A DNA stretch of 64,000 nt from Misgurnus anguillicaudatus (lineage: Eukaryota; Chordata; Actinopteri; Cypriniformes; Cobitidae), in the NCBI RefSeq assembly GCF_027580225.2, contig NC_073352.2, forward strand, positions 1,614,501 to 1,678,500, read 5' to 3'. Below the pieces are notes generated by a model, which was not told the DNA's origin, did not search any database, and saw nothing but the letters and a program-made list of their open reading frames with translations. A program made the position numbers and the translations under genes. This document shows, one piece after another, positions 1-11,922 of this stretch. Each line of letters starts with the position of its first letter. Position 1 is the stretch's first letter.

Positions 1-486
1 ATGCCTGTACGAATATTTTGATCTTTGAAATAAAGCATTTGGATTTATTTTGGTTTATTATTGGATTTTTCTTGTTTGCTGTTTTTCTTTTTTTTCCTGT
101 AAGATCTGGCAACACTAGTCAGCAAACGCTCGTGCCTTTGTCATTTTCTGCAACGCGCATAAAGAAGACTTTTTCCCCTTCTAGGCATTTTAAAATTTTA
201 AAATACTTCTTTTAAGTACTCCTAATAACAAAAAAGTTAGTCTGGAGCCCTGAATTACTAGACTTAAAAAAAATTAAGTTAGTTTTTTATTCTACTTTTT
301 TTAGGAAACCTGGCAGTATACAGTAAAAAATTCCGTTGAAGTCAAAATGTTCAATAAATAAACTTAACAACAAATACTTTCCTCTTCACTTAAAGGCAGA
401 GTAGGCAGGTTTAAGTCTAAAAAGTCTAAAACACTTTTTACCAAATTTGTTTGAACTGTCTTTATATTTCAATACATAAGTAAAAT

Positions 487-1401
487 GTAAGTACCCAGAA
501 AAAGAGAGTATAAAATCGAGTGTCTGTAGACCTCTCACGACTCATTTTTCCATTCACTCCACCTCCTCCCTCCTGGGTTTCTTCTAAAGCCACGCCCCCA
601 AAACACATGAACGCGCGACTGCTTTGCTGGGAGAACCATCATTTACCTCAGACGAGCGGAGAGGAAGGAGCACGGTGCATGTAGTAACATCACGTCAGAA
701 TCACATGTAATAATACACCTAACTTTATCACTATGAATATAAACAAATAGGATGGCTTTTAGTACTCACTATTAAGCAAGCATATCGATACTGGAAAAGT
801 TTAAAATATATTTAGTTTGATTCGGTAACGAACAAGTTAGTTATATTTAGCCTATAAGACATCTAAAAATAGGTTGCATTGATACAAGTTTTTTCATTAC
901 CATCAGTTACACTGTAATAAAGGTGAATTTCGTGGAAGATTCATAACATAAACAATGTTTTGCATGTAAGAGTTTCCGTGATGAAAGCATTGTTGACTCT
1001 GATGAGGACTACACTCCGGAGACAATACCACTACCGCATCGTCGACTCGAGGAAAAGCCATGCGATATTTACTCTCGTTTGATTTCTTCGTTTATTCCTT
1101 TTTTTGCCTCGTTTGCCTTCGTTGACTGGATATTCAGGTACTGTGAGTTAATGCTCTTTCACTGCAGTACTTTTGCTCTTCATAGATTTCGTGCCCCGTG
1201 CACTGGATAATCAATCGGGTTTGCGCATGTGTGGGCAGATCCCGTAGCAACAGGGGTGGTGCCATGGTCGCGAGAGAGAGTGATAGTTGCGCAAGCCAAT
1301 CATTTGTTTCGTCCCGAATGGAAATAATTAGCTGTGTTTAAAACAGTCGTGAAAGGTCTACAGACATTTGAGTTTTATACTCTCTTTTTCAGAGTACTTA
1401 A
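487..1401. mobile_element. Non-autonomous DNA transposon with ~57 bp terminal inverted repeats
   Basis: The sequence at about 487-545 (key part AAAAAGAGAGTATAAAA, then GTCTGTAGACCTCTCACGAC) returns in reverse complement at about 1346-1401 with few mismatches. The ~0.9 kb between the arms has no sustained open frame. Long matched ends without a transposase indicate a deleted, non-autonomous DNA element. Its superfamily cannot be set because I see no clear target duplication. Confidence 0.75.
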
Positions 1402-1807
1402 ATTGTATAATAATAATATTTCTATATGTAGACAAAGCATTGTAAAACAATTATTTGCCTATCCATTTCCATAGAGCCTTTGAAAAGGAGGAAACCATGC
1501 CTGAAGTACCCATCTGAAGGAACAAACACTTGTCATAAATGTCTCTCAAAACAATGGTGTGGTAAATTTGGGTTTTATTTCATTCATGTAATGAGTTGGC
1601 TTACCTGTTCTTAACTTTGAACACTGTCATGCTTAATTTGAGTAAACATTACTTAAACAAATCTTTATATTAGTTCAGGCAGGGAACCAGTTCTGGTTAA
1701 AAGGTAAAAAAATGGTAGTCAGTTATGTTAACAATTTATCATCTTGTTTGTTTTCAGTCTCTGGCAGAGGAAAGGGTACGCTCAAAAAACCCTGGACAAA
1801 AGCTCAA

Positions 1808-2085
1808 GTGAGTGGTAAATGGACTGCATTTTATAAAGCTTTTAACAGACCTATGGCCATCCAAAGCGCTTTACAATTTGCCTCACATTCACCCATTCAC
1901 TCTCTCATTCATACACCGACGGTGGTGTGAGCCATGCAAGGGGCCATCCAGCTCATCAGGAGCAGCTGGGGTTAGATGTCTTGCTCAAAGACACCTCGAC
2001 ACTTGATCAGGTGGAGCCGGGGATTAAACCACCAACCTTCCGGTTTGTAGACAACCTACATGAACCACTGAGCCACTGCCGCCCC
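1808..2085 (-). mobile_element. tRNA-derived SINE
   Basis: Read on the minus strand, the head carries a pol III A box (TGGCTCAGTGG, plus 2066-2076) and a B box (GGTTTAATCCCC, plus about 2020-2030) at tRNA-like spacing. A body containing the CTTGAGCAAGACATC-type central domain common in fish SINEs follows. The 3' part ends in an AAAGCGCTTTGGATGG-type tail near 1860. The head has decayed from a functional tRNA and should not be called a tRNA gene. Confidence 0.85.
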
Positions 2086-2608
2086 AGTGAACGCTGTAAT
2101 GTGACACTTCAGATCTCACATCAGCAAAGGTCACTTGGCGTCAGTGAGAGAATGTGAGGTCTGTAAAAGATGTGAGCATCCAGTGCTACAAAATAGGACA
2201 GAGCAAAATCTCAGAGAGTTTGTTTGAAACCGAGGGCTTACCTTTAAGCGCATGGAAAAGTGAGTCAAAATGTTCAGAATGTAATGCTGTTGATTTTAAA
2301 GTAACGTTTTGTAATTGCCGTCATTGAAGGAACACGCCAACATTTTGGGAATTTGGCTTGTTCACCGTATTCCCCAGAGTTGAATAGGTCCATACATATT
2401 TTTCTGTGCCTGCTGTAACCCTGTCTGACGCAGCCCCTGCTAGCTTAGCTTAGCACAAAGACTGGAAGTGAATGGCTCCAGCAAGCATACTGCTCCCAAT
2501 ACGTGACAAAATAACACAAACATTTTCCCGTTTGTGTGTTGTGGTTTGTGCGGTCGCACCGTGTACAGATAGCAAGGTGATATGAGACACAGCCATCTTT
2601 TAACGAAT

Positions 2609-2786
2609 ACATACTGGGAACTATATTCTCAGAAGGCGAAGCACTGCTACTTGGGCGTAGTGATTTGCTCGCAGCCCCCGAGAAGCCCCCTGGTGAGGAG
2701 CAGAGAGTTTGGTCAGAGTTGTGCAAATCACTCCGCCCAAGTAGCAGTGCTTCATCTTCTGAGAATATAGTTCCCAGTATGTATAC
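2609..2786. repeat. Long hairpin: ~60 bp arms, ~57 bp loop
   Basis: ATACATACTGGGAACTATAT at 2609 and about 40 further bases reappear in reverse complement at 2726-2786 with only two or three differences (for example TAGTG/CTCCG). A transcript from either strand would fold into a stable stem. Short open frames here on both strands are mirror images created by the palindrome. Confidence 0.85.
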
Positions 2787-3665
2787 CAGGGCTCGAAATT
2801 GCGACTGTTTTGGTCGCATATGCGACCAAAATTTAGCTGTGCAACCTTAAAAAATATTTGGGAGCATTTTTGCGACTGCTTATTTTGTTGTGGTGTGACT
2901 TGATTTAGATAGTGTATGCTGTGTGCTGTTCCAGGTTCAGCGTTCTCTCCAGCATTACATAACCAATCAAATTTCACCATTAAGTTTTTGCGTTTAATGA
3001 AGAGCACAGATTGGTTAATATGAATGTCAATCATTTTATTGTTGCCGTGCTACATTGGTACGCAAAGCGCGAAAATGTGAAAAAACGAACCACGAGAATG
3101 AAGAGAACGAGACGACTACAGCCAATCTTACTACTGTATTAATGGAGGTTGCAGGTAAAACGGCGTTGGTGGCGGAATCCACACATTTTAAGCGCGAGAC
3201 CTTGCTTGAACATGGCGAAAGTGCCAAAAACACAAAAAGTGTCATGACAAATGTGTTCATTATTGAAGGAGACACTGACCTGTCTATCAAATCAAATAGT
3301 GTTTGATGATGTATGAGCGCATCCTGCTTGAGGGACATCCGACAAACATCCTTTTGTAATGTTTCAATTAATCAGTGTTTTACGTGTTTGCTAGATTTTT
3401 TATTGTCATCATAATTATGTTACCTATAATTGTTTAATTATTATTGCGGCTTTATTATTTAAACAGCATTTGGGTACTATTTTAGGAATCTGCAAAAAAA
3501 ATTCAAATCCTGGCCATAGGATGTGTAAAGCCCAGTTGTGTTTATTTTTAATAAAATAAATCTATTAACTTATACATATTGTGGTGCTTCAAAATTTGGT
3601 GCTTCTAACTCTTTAAAGTTGGGAGCATCAGTGCTACCAAATAAAAGGGTTAATTTTGAGCCCTG
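2787..3665. mobile_element. hAT-like element, CAGGGCTCG/GAGCCCTG ends
   Basis: It starts CAGGGCTCGAAATT and ends AATTTTGAGCCCTG. The flanks share TATAC (2782-2786, 3666-3670), or 7 bp if the ends are set two bases inward. It carries no complete transposase. The 83-codon open frame at 3055-3306 has no domain I recognise. A second hAT landed directly against its right end later. Confidence 0.75.
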
Positions 3666-3670
3666 TATAC

Positions 3671-4565
3671 TAGGGGTGTAACGGTACGCAAAAATCATGG
3701 TTCGTGTGTACCTCGGTTTTGAGGCCACGGTTCGGTTCATTTTCGGTACAGTAAAGTAAAATACATTTATGAACGATTAGCCTACATTTTTGCCACCAAA
3801 AATGTTTCTGCTTTGAATTATTTTTGATTTTTTAAGTCACAGTATTGAATTGGTTATGTACCATCTCTGTATAAAAATAATATTACTTCTCTATGTGTAA
3901 CTGCACAGCAAGCAACATGATGATATAGTTATTATACACTCATATTAAGATGGGTGAGTTGCATACATAGCCTTCTTTTACCTTTTGCACGTTTCTCCTA
4001 ATCTTTGCTTGTGTTGCCAATGTAAGCTGTGACTTGAACTAACGAACCCCTCCGCAGCTGAGTAACAGCTGAGTAAGCCCGGGTTACAGCTCTTCTCTGT
4101 CCCGACCAGCTGATCACATTGTGACAATGATATGATTGACGTGAGGTGCAGATGAAAAATCTGATCACGCATTCCGTTATTCTCGCATGTCACAGAAAGC
4201 GCGACTCATGATTGCGTAGCAACGAAAGAACAAAAAGAACAAAACAGCGCGTCAACACGCGTTTAACATGCGCTTTTAGACGCGACACGTAAACGTTTAC
4301 ATCAATAATCAAACGAATATACAACTAAGTAAATAAAAATCTTTCTGCGGGCCAAATTATGTTATATGTTTGACAGAAGACTTGCGCTGAACGCGGAGAC
4401 TTCCGACACTTAATATGTTCGTGTGGAAACGCACACAACATATTATGTTCCACCTATGTTCCGCACACAAAAGATTGCATTTGGCCCTTCGGTGCACACG
4501 TGCACCGTGCCGAAAGCACTGTACCGAAACGGTCCGGTACGAATACACGTACCGTTACACCCCTA
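3671..4565. mobile_element. hAT-like element (TAGGGGTGTAACGG family), copy 1
   Basis: The ends TAGGGGTGTAACGGTACG and CGTACCGTTACACCCCTA are flanked by a perfect 8 bp target duplication, CTGTATAC (3663-3670 and 4566-4573), the hAT hallmark. The 895 bp interior holds no transposase. A longer copy of the same family is at 11923-13057. Confidence 0.9.
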
Positions 4566-5020
4566 CTGTATACTGTTAAAAGATGGCTGTCTCATATGAC
4601 CTTGATATTTGTACACGGTGTGACTATACAAATCACGACACATAAATAGGAAAATGTTCGCATTATTTTGTCACTTATTTGGAGCAGTATGCTAGCTTCC
4701 AGTTAACTTCCAGTCGTTGTGCTTAGCTAAGCTAGCGGGGGCTGCATCAGACAGAGCACGCACGGAGATAAGAATAATATGTAGGGACCTATTTAACTCT
4801 GGGGGATACTGTGAATAGGCTAAAATGTGGGTGTGTTCCTTTAAGTAAAATTTTTCTGATTGTAATGTTATTGCTGTTGAAAGTAATGTTTTTTAAATTC
4901 CCGTCACAAAGTAAAAATGTTCTGAATGTAATCGTGATTAATCATTTGGCAGCACTAGATTGTAATGTTGACAGTTTTTAAATTCAAAAAATGATTTTTT
5001 TATTAAACGTTTTTACTCTC

Positions 5021-5475
5021 TTAACTCTTTCCCTGCCAGCGTTTTAAAAAAAGTGCCAGCATTTTTCATGATTTTCACAAAAGTTTAATGCCCTCCAGAA
5101 AATGTTCTTCTTTAAATATATAAACAAACAATATATCAAATGAAAGAACAGACCCTCTGCTTTCAAACAAAAAAAAACTGTTTCATCATACCTTCATTAG
5201 TTCTCTTTTTATCACCTCTCAAATATGGGAAGGTTTCTTCAAAAACACCAAATTTTGAGCAAAAAGCTGAGATAATTCCATTTTTGTGAAGGACTTTTTA
5301 TAGAGATCAGATGCAGAGCGATCTTTAAAACATACACGGAGTTCTTTCATGTGAGGCATTTCTTACGGGTTGTATAAGTTGCGGTATTGCGGAAAGCCGG
5401 AAATTCTCGTCATTGGCAGGGAAGCGTTTTCTCTTAATTGACGAGTTATCTCATCAATGGCGGGGAAAGAGTTAA
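5021..5475. mobile_element. TTAA-target MITE (piggyBac type), copy 1
   Basis: The element is bounded by TTAA on both sides and has inverted ends AACTCTTTCCC / GGGGAAAGAGTT. It is non-coding. Related copies lie at 51507-52548 and 54983-55462. All share an inner CGTCATTGGC(G/A)GGGAAGCG block and a GACGAG-TATCTC palindrome near one end. TTAA targets are typical of piggyBac; assignment beyond that is inference. Confidence 0.8.
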
Positions 5476-5686
5476 TTATCCAAGATTATCATCATTACAT
5501 TATTGTCAAAATGAATTAATTGTCAAAAATACAATAAAAACTAATTTGTGAAATATTTTCAATTCATAATAACTGTTTTTTATGTGAATATATATTAAAT
5601 TATAATTTGTTTCTATGATTGAAAGTCAAATTTTCAGCATCATTACTCACGGTCATATTTTTTGTGGAAGCCATAATATATTACCA

Positions 5687-5705
<19 letters not shown>

Positions 5706-5772
<67 letters not shown>
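5706..5772. repeat. (TA)n microsatellite
   Basis: An A-rich run is followed by about 33 uninterrupted TA dinucleotides. Confidence 0.98.
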
Positions 5773-5775
<3 letters not shown>

Positions 5776-5857
5776 GAGACTTGTTTTAAAAGCAATGAAA
5801 ACCTTTGACCACTTGAGCTGTGTTTGTCAGTCCCCTTAAACCAGGATGAGGCTAGGT

Positions 5858-6491
5858 CAGTGGCGGTTCTACGCAGAGGCCAAGGGTGGCCCGTGCCTGT
5901 GTAGACATGTCTCTGGCCACCTTTGTTTTTCGTAGCGGGAGGGCTGTTCTCTTGAAATTTTGCAGGTTAGCTATAGAGTCATTTCTACACGCCAACTTCT
6001 GATGCCTATACCACATGTAAATTTTCGTCACTTCTTACTTGTGTGCAAAGTTTCATGAGTTTTTGAGCATGTTTAGACCTCCAAAAATGCGATTCATTTC
6101 GGAGAAAAAAAAGAAGAAACCGGACAAAAACAATAGGGCTTTGCACCTCCTTGGTGCTCGGGCCCTAATAAAGTTTAAGGGGCGGTTTCCAAGACAGGGA
6201 TTAGACTAGTCCTAGACTAAAATAAATGTAAGAGCTGTCCAACTTGCACTGACAAATCTTAAAATACATCAGTGCTCTTTGTTTTGCTTTAAAATGCACA
6301 CAAGTAATGTTTTTAGTAAGGCATGTTTGTTAAAACTAGTTATACTTCCTAAATATAACTAAATAAAGGTGTAGTCCTGGCTTAAACTAATCCCTGTAAC
6401 CACCCCTAGAATCTTTAAATATCATTTGTTGCCCTTCTTTAATGTGCACCTCCTTGGCCCCCATAGTGAAATTTGTCTAGAACGGCCACTG
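5858..6491. mobile_element. hAT MITE with nested insertions
   Basis: The ends CAGTGGCGGTTCTA and TAGAACGGCCACTG are flanked by a perfect 8 bp duplication GGCTAGGT (5850-5857, 6492-6499). Inside are a ~240 bp repeat ending GGTGCTCGGGCCCTAATAA (about 5932-6170) and a second small MITE (6179-6406). The order shows the hAT was present first. Confidence 0.9.
6179..6406. mobile_element. Small MITE nested in the hAT
   Basis: The ends GGGGCGGTTTCC..GGGATTAG and CTAATCCCTGTAACCACCCC are inverted copies with one small gap. A partial relative begins near 31515 (GGGGCAGTTTCCCAGACAGG). It is non-coding. Confidence 0.75.
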
Positions 6492-6532
6492 GGCTAGGTT
6501 TGCGTGTAGAGAAACCTCATAAACTTTGAGTG

Positions 6533-6955
6533 TCCTCATAAACCACCATTTGGCTCGGACCCCATAAGCCTGTGAAATATCACATACTTATTATTAGTGT
6601 GTTGTAAAAGTGAAATTGCTGTTTTGAAGCATGGTTTGTCTTTTGTAGATCAAATGAAACATTTTTACATAACTCTCATGTCGATTGGATGTTGGGAAAG
6701 GTGTGTCCCCGTAAACCACTAAAAAGTCACATTGTCCTCATAAACCACAATTTGGCTCAGACCCCATAAGCCTGTAAAATGTCACATAATTATTATTTGT
6801 GTGTTGTAAAAATGAATTTGCTATTTTGAAGCATGTTTTGTCTTTTGTAGATCAAATGAAATTTTTTGACATAACTCTCATGTCGATTGGATGTTGGGAA
6901 AGGTGTGTCCCCGTAAACCACCAAAAAGTCACATTGACCTCGTAAACCACATATG
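6533..6955. repeat. Tandem repeat, ~203 bp period, 2.1 copies
   Basis: The unit starting CCTCATAAACCACCATTTGG at 6533 recurs at 6736 and again, partly, at 6938. Shared internal blocks include CATGTCGATTGGATGTTGGG. It runs straight into a GT microsatellite. Confidence 0.9.
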
Positions 6956-6957
6956 CC

Positions 6958-6959
<2 letters not shown>

Positions 6960-7006
<47 letters not shown>

Positions 7007-7012
7007 GTGTGC
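6960..7012. repeat. (GT)n microsatellite
   Basis: About 25 GT dinucleotides with one GC interruption. Confidence 0.97.
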
Positions 7013-7161
7013 ATATATCTAGATTTATTTTTTCATGAGTAACTAGTAACTCGCTACTTGAGTATTATTTTCATTGCATACTTTTTACTTCTACTTGAGT
7101 AATTATTTATTTAGTTACTTTTACTTTAACTTAAGTAAAGTTTTTGGCTACTCTTTCCACC

Positions 7162-7875
7162 TAGGGTTGCCGCGGTGACGTAATTTTCCCACCGGTTAAT
7201 CAGCGCGTCACAAACTCGGTGATCCCGGTATCACCGAGTGGGAGGGGCTTATAAATGCGCATCCAGACGTGCACATTTTACTTTCACTTTTGAATTACGC
7301 AACTGTTTAAATGCATCGCTTGCGTAAGCTGCGTTAAATCGCATATGAATTTGCGTGCAATGTGAGTGCAACAGCTGGTTTACTTAAGTGCTTGAGTCAA
7401 TGTGCGCAGGTAATTCTCACAGAACCCACCAGTCCCAAGGAGAGCAACCGGCTACTTCTCCATAAAAACGCTGCTTGAATGATGGGTTTAATATTTTTCT
7501 TGATGAAAAACACAACAACAAAACGATCTCGCTTATATTAAACATCATATATGTATATAATAACAAAAACGAGCAAAGCACGCGGCTTCTGTCATCATCT
7601 GGTCAGTCAGCTCGCCTTGCAAACTCTGACAGAAATAAATGAAATCTGACACCTGCGGCTGCTCTGTGACGTGACGCGCGTTCAGCCCCGCTTAATTCAG
7701 ACAACAGACACATTCAGTTGTAAGTGCTTGCTCTCTCTAACTAAACTAACTTATTTAATTACACCAAAATATCAAAACGACGGTGAAAGACGGTGTCGCG
7801 GTGGGCAAGTGATATAACCGGTGAGAGGCTGAAGCACCGGTTATCACCGTTTCACCGACTATCGCGGCAAGCCTA
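7162..7875. mobile_element. hAT-like element (TAGGGTTGCCGCGG family)
   Basis: The ends TAGGGTTGCCGCGG and CGCGGCAAGCCTA are flanked by a perfect 8 bp duplication TTTCCACC (7154-7161, 7876-7883). Subterminal inverted motifs (ACCGGTTA near the left, TAACCGGT near the right) support the call. It is non-coding, 714 bp. Confidence 0.9.
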
Positions 7876-8737
7876 TTTCCACCTCTGTTAAAATCTTCAT
7901 GAATCTAGGCTGAGTTTGCCACGTTGAAGCCTAAATAATCAGACAGATAGTAAGTTAATCGCCCATCGCTCACAGCCCAGCACCTGCACCACTGCATGCG
8001 TATCGCGCTGACAAACATACACCTGATTTTACTGCCCTGACGAAATCTAAAAGTATAATTTCTCTTATTAGAAGCTAGCCTAATGTTTGCCAGTTATTAA
8101 AATGGCGGTTGTAGTTTAAATAGAGGTCGTGAAATAATTAGCATTGACAAAAAACTGCATAAAACAATGTTATATTCCATATTATAAACTTTTGGTTATG
8201 TGTACTTAAGTGAGTAAATAAGTTAAATTCTCAATAAGTGTGATATGGCTCTTATTTACCCCTTTAAATGTAGAATAAAGCTTACTCGGGTATCTTACAA
8301 TGCACTTATGTTGTTATGCAGTTTTAAAATACAAAATACGAACATTTCTGGATGTAGATAAAGCCTACTTGGTCATATTACAATGCACAAGTTTTGTTGT
8401 ATGCAGTTTGAAAATACATGTTTGTAGAAAAAGTATATTGTACAATGCACTGATTTTGTTGTTATGCAGTTTCAAAATACAACATGAGTATGTTTAAATG
8501 TATATGTAGTCATCATCACTGATATATCTCTGGCCCTCATGACAAACTAATTGAATAGCCCTGTCGTAGATGCTCAACACACAATCATATTCATAAATAG
8601 TAAAGAAATGCAATGATATTAGGCTATCAGTGCTGCTGTCGCTCTCTCCTATCGCTTATTTTAAAAATGAGCTTATGATCAATAAAATGCAGCTTATATC
8701 TGCTGCTTTTGGTGACGTGAACTCTGGCCTACATTAA

Positions 8738-9116
8738 AGGTGCAGTGTGTAATTTCTGGAAGGATCTCTTGACAGAAATGCAAAATAATATACAAAACTA
8801 TATTATCAGTGGTGTATAAACACCTTTCATAATTAACCGTTATGTTTTTATTACTTTAGAATGAGACGTTTTTATCTACATACACCGAGGGTCCCCTTAC
8901 ATGGAAGTCGCCATTTTGTGCTCCCATGTTTCTACAGAAGCTCTTAATGGACAAACTTTTTTATTAAGTTGTCTCCAATCATGACATGTTTGTCCTGTGG
9001 TGGCTACCGTAGCTTCTCTATGCATTTCAAAAGCGAGGGGTGAGCTGTGAACTGAGCTGTTGGTTGCAATTTGGAACCTCACCACTAGATGCCGCTAAAA
9101 TATACACACTGCACCT
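8738..9116. mobile_element. TTAA-target MITE in array unit Z
   Basis: The inverted ends AGGTGCAGTGTGTA and (T/A)ACACACTGCACCT lie between TTAA tetranucleotides (8734-8737 and 9117-9120). The same element lies at the equivalent point of unit C (23493-23871). Units A and B have just one TTAA there (14338-14341, 18686-18689). The duplicated TTAA and the precise empty sites point to piggyBac-type mobility. Confidence 0.9.
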
Positions 9117-9145
9117 TTAAGTCTCATGTTTTTAAGATTATCTTA

Positions 9146-9830
9146 AAGTTCCACTGTGTAGGATCTACACCCATCTAGCGGTAAATTCTATATGACAACC
9201 AACTGAATAATACTTTCTAGCCCCCCCCCCATTCGTAACACGTTTTAACTCGTACGGTGGCCCGGCCGTGTCATGCCAAGGTTAACATGGCTTCCAGTAG
9301 CTACAAAGCAAAAGCAATGAAAAAAATGAACAATTTGCAATGTCCTTTGCCTATGATCCTTCAAAGCACACAGATTTATGTTAAACATGGAAAAATGGAA
9401 AAAGTCTGATTTTCATGATATGTCCGCTTAAAATCACATACAACAAGCAACCATAAACGTAGCTTAGACACTCCTTTTTCATCAACGCGAGGAAAAATAT
9501 CCCAGGGGCTGTTACACTTGGTATTAAGATGCGTTTTCATCGATCGGATCACAAGTGGATGAGAGAGACACAGTACGTTTACACCTGGTGTTTAAATCCG
9601 TCTCTTTTTGTCCATTTTCGACCGCTTCTCTCCAGATTACTGAGGAGATGGTCTGTCGACGAGTCCCTCTCCTGTCATTTAATCATAAGCAGGAGTAATG
9701 ACGGGTTTAAATGGACACAAACTAATGTTATGTCAGAGTCCAATGCTTATGTTTTAAGTAAACATGTTACATATCAGTGTATATAAGAGCTTTCTCTGAT
9801 ATTGATGCTTTCATGTATTGAAACTAGGGA
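9146..9830. other. No gene; remnants of further MITE ends in unit Z
   Basis: At about 9146 a TTAA is followed by AAGTTCCACTGTGTAGGAT, which looks like the left end of another TTAA MITE whose right end I cannot find. Around 9500-9560, GTTACACTTGGTATTAAGATG resembles a common fish MITE end. No coding signal is present. Confidence 0.4.
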
Positions 9831-9834
9831 TGCT

Positions 9835-10684
9835 CCGATCGATCGGCCACCGATCGTAATCGTCCGATAACGGCATTAAATGACGCGATCGGCACTCGCT
9901 AAAATTGCCGATCTCATGATGAGCCGATCTTTTTGTTTACTTTTGTCATCATAGCGTTCCATGATGCGGCTGCAATTAGAGACCATTTTACACAGTGCGA
10001 GCATTTTGTAACCCGTTGCTCATGTGTGACGTGCAGATCTGGATTTCTCTCTCTGCCTTTACAGAGATATGCGTATTTTCTATGAGGACGCGCTCCGGTC
10101 CTCAGCGCGATGCGTCTTCACATCCCTATCAAACAGCATATACAGCACATATCGATAGCGGACAATTGCATCCTCATGCCGAAAGTTTATTTGCATTCGT
10201 TTTAAAGTTTTGAAGGTTTAAACTTCCATTTTCCTCACAGCTGCTCTTGTTTGCGGACACCCGCGGCACGCATACACAGAAGTCATCAGTGCATGTGAAC
10301 GGAGTGACCTCTCTCACGTCTTAAAGCTACAGTATCCTAATTCATCTCTCAATAAAATTACTCTCTGTTCATTCATCAGTGAAGAACTGTTGTACTTCAT
10401 ACGAATGCGTGTATATTTAATTCATACAGTAAAGAAAAGACTGTGAAGTGTTTTATTTTAATTACTTTTAACAGACATAAACCTTTTTAAAGGCACATTT
10501 CTCTTTGGAAGAAGAAATATTTGGTGTGCTTATTTATTTGATTCTCTATTAAAACAATAATATACCTAATTTATAGTTAGTTTCATTTCTACAAATAGTG
10601 CAAACTCTGCTAGATTATAGATAAAAGATTCCCATTCCACTTCCATTCTGTGATCGGCACTGATCGGCGATCGGAGCATCTCTA
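9835..10684. mobile_element. hAT-like element (TAGGGATGCTCCGATC family)
   Basis: The ends TAGGGATGCTCCGATCG and CGATCGGAGCATCTCTA are flanked by a perfect 8 bp duplication ATTGAAAC (9827-9834, 10685-10692). The duplicated target belongs to the array motif CACGTATTGAAACC, seen uninterrupted in unit C (about 24500). It is 850 bp with no transposase. Confidence 0.92.
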
Positions 10685-11922
10685 ATTGAAACCAAACTTT
10701 GAACATGAACTTGGGACTCCAATGTGATAATGCACAAGATAAAAAACATTTTAAAATTTTACATTTCACAAATCAAGTTAGTGACCGCACCAGAGCAAGC
10801 ACACTTTTGCGTTTCCTCTGGAAGTGCATTTTCTAGTTATTTTTATTATTTTTCCCGGGTAGATTTTTTTGGCCAGCTCTAGCGACCAGACCGTTTGACG
10901 CAGAGACACCGTTCAAACTTTAAAATGTTCGGGCAGTACCGGTGTAAGTTGCTTGAGAAGATGAAGTCACAGATCCATGTCGTTCGGCCACCATATTGGA
11001 TAGAACACAAAACCTTTAAAAAGTTTCACAGGTCACAAATTTTGTCCAAACTTCAAGAAATTCCACGTACACGATCCTTGGACCAAGCCTCACAAAAGTT
11101 ACTAGAAGGATTTTTGATTTTCGGAAGCATTTGCCCAAAACAGGTCAAAATATACCTATGGCGTAGTCCCCAAACAGGAAGTAGTTCATATCTCAGATTG
11201 TCTGTAACATATCTTTATAATTTTTTTAATATGAACTCGGAACTCCAATGTGAACATGGCCAAGATAAAAAAACATTGCAGTAACATGTCTATATTATGT
11301 TATTTTCATTTTAAAATGTCCAATAAAATCCTATGTAAAAATAAAAATGTCATATAGCTTTTACCACTAGAGGGCAGCCCAAGCGTGTTTAATTGCCTTG
11401 CCTTCACACGTGACTAGACCGAAACTTAGTCCGTGCCTATTGAAAACTATATATACTGAGGATTATTTGATACTAAATCCAATGGAATATTAATATTTCT
11501 CATATACATTTGTGTACAAAACTGCAAATGGATGTTATATTCTGAAGGCGTGAATCAACGCGAGCTCTCTGGAGAACGTGCAGTACAGGTAGGAATGTTT
11601 CGGGGATTCAGACGTAAAACCCTTTCTTTTATTTCAGTAATATATAACATGACAAGTTTAATTCCGTTTTTCATCAATGTAATACATTGTAAACGTATTA
11701 GTTTGTAAAGACGTCAATTTCGCGTCCTCGCGTAGCAGTGATCGTTTGGCATCGGCTCTATAACAGCTGCATGGTTTAAATGATTGTGAATTGACGCGAA
11801 AAAGTGTCACTTTACCTTAAATCATGCATGTTATGCCAAGTGTATTTAACGTAAACAGTCATGACTTTGAGAAATGTATGAGACATTAAAACACAGCTTG
11901 CCACAGCTAGAAGACTGCGTAT

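Larger units (their letters stand above)
2327..4843. mobile_element. Palindromic DNA element split by two nested hAT insertions
   Basis: The left end (AAGGAACACGCCAACATTTT, 2327 onward) and about 270 bp inward match, inverted, the sequence 4575-4843 ending TGTTCCTTT. The arms include GCTAGCTTAGCTTAGCAC and ACAGCCATCTTTTAAC. The middle is a large hairpin (2609-2786). Two complete hAT-like elements (2787-3665 and 3671-4565) sit between hairpin and right arm. Without them the element would be about 0.74 kb. No transposase is visible, so it is a MITE or fold-back element. Confidence 0.75.

Noticed and set aside
2020..2085. Functional tRNA gene at the SINE head
   Set aside because: Arms do not pair as a tRNA cloverleaf and a SINE body follows.
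2445..3034. Open frames of 124 and 137 codons on the minus strand
   Set aside because: They run through the hairpin arms and hAT end. The shared residues are palindrome artefacts.
6793..7014. Minus-strand 73-codon frame with poly-His/Thr
   Set aside because: Translation of the CA/GT microsatellite.
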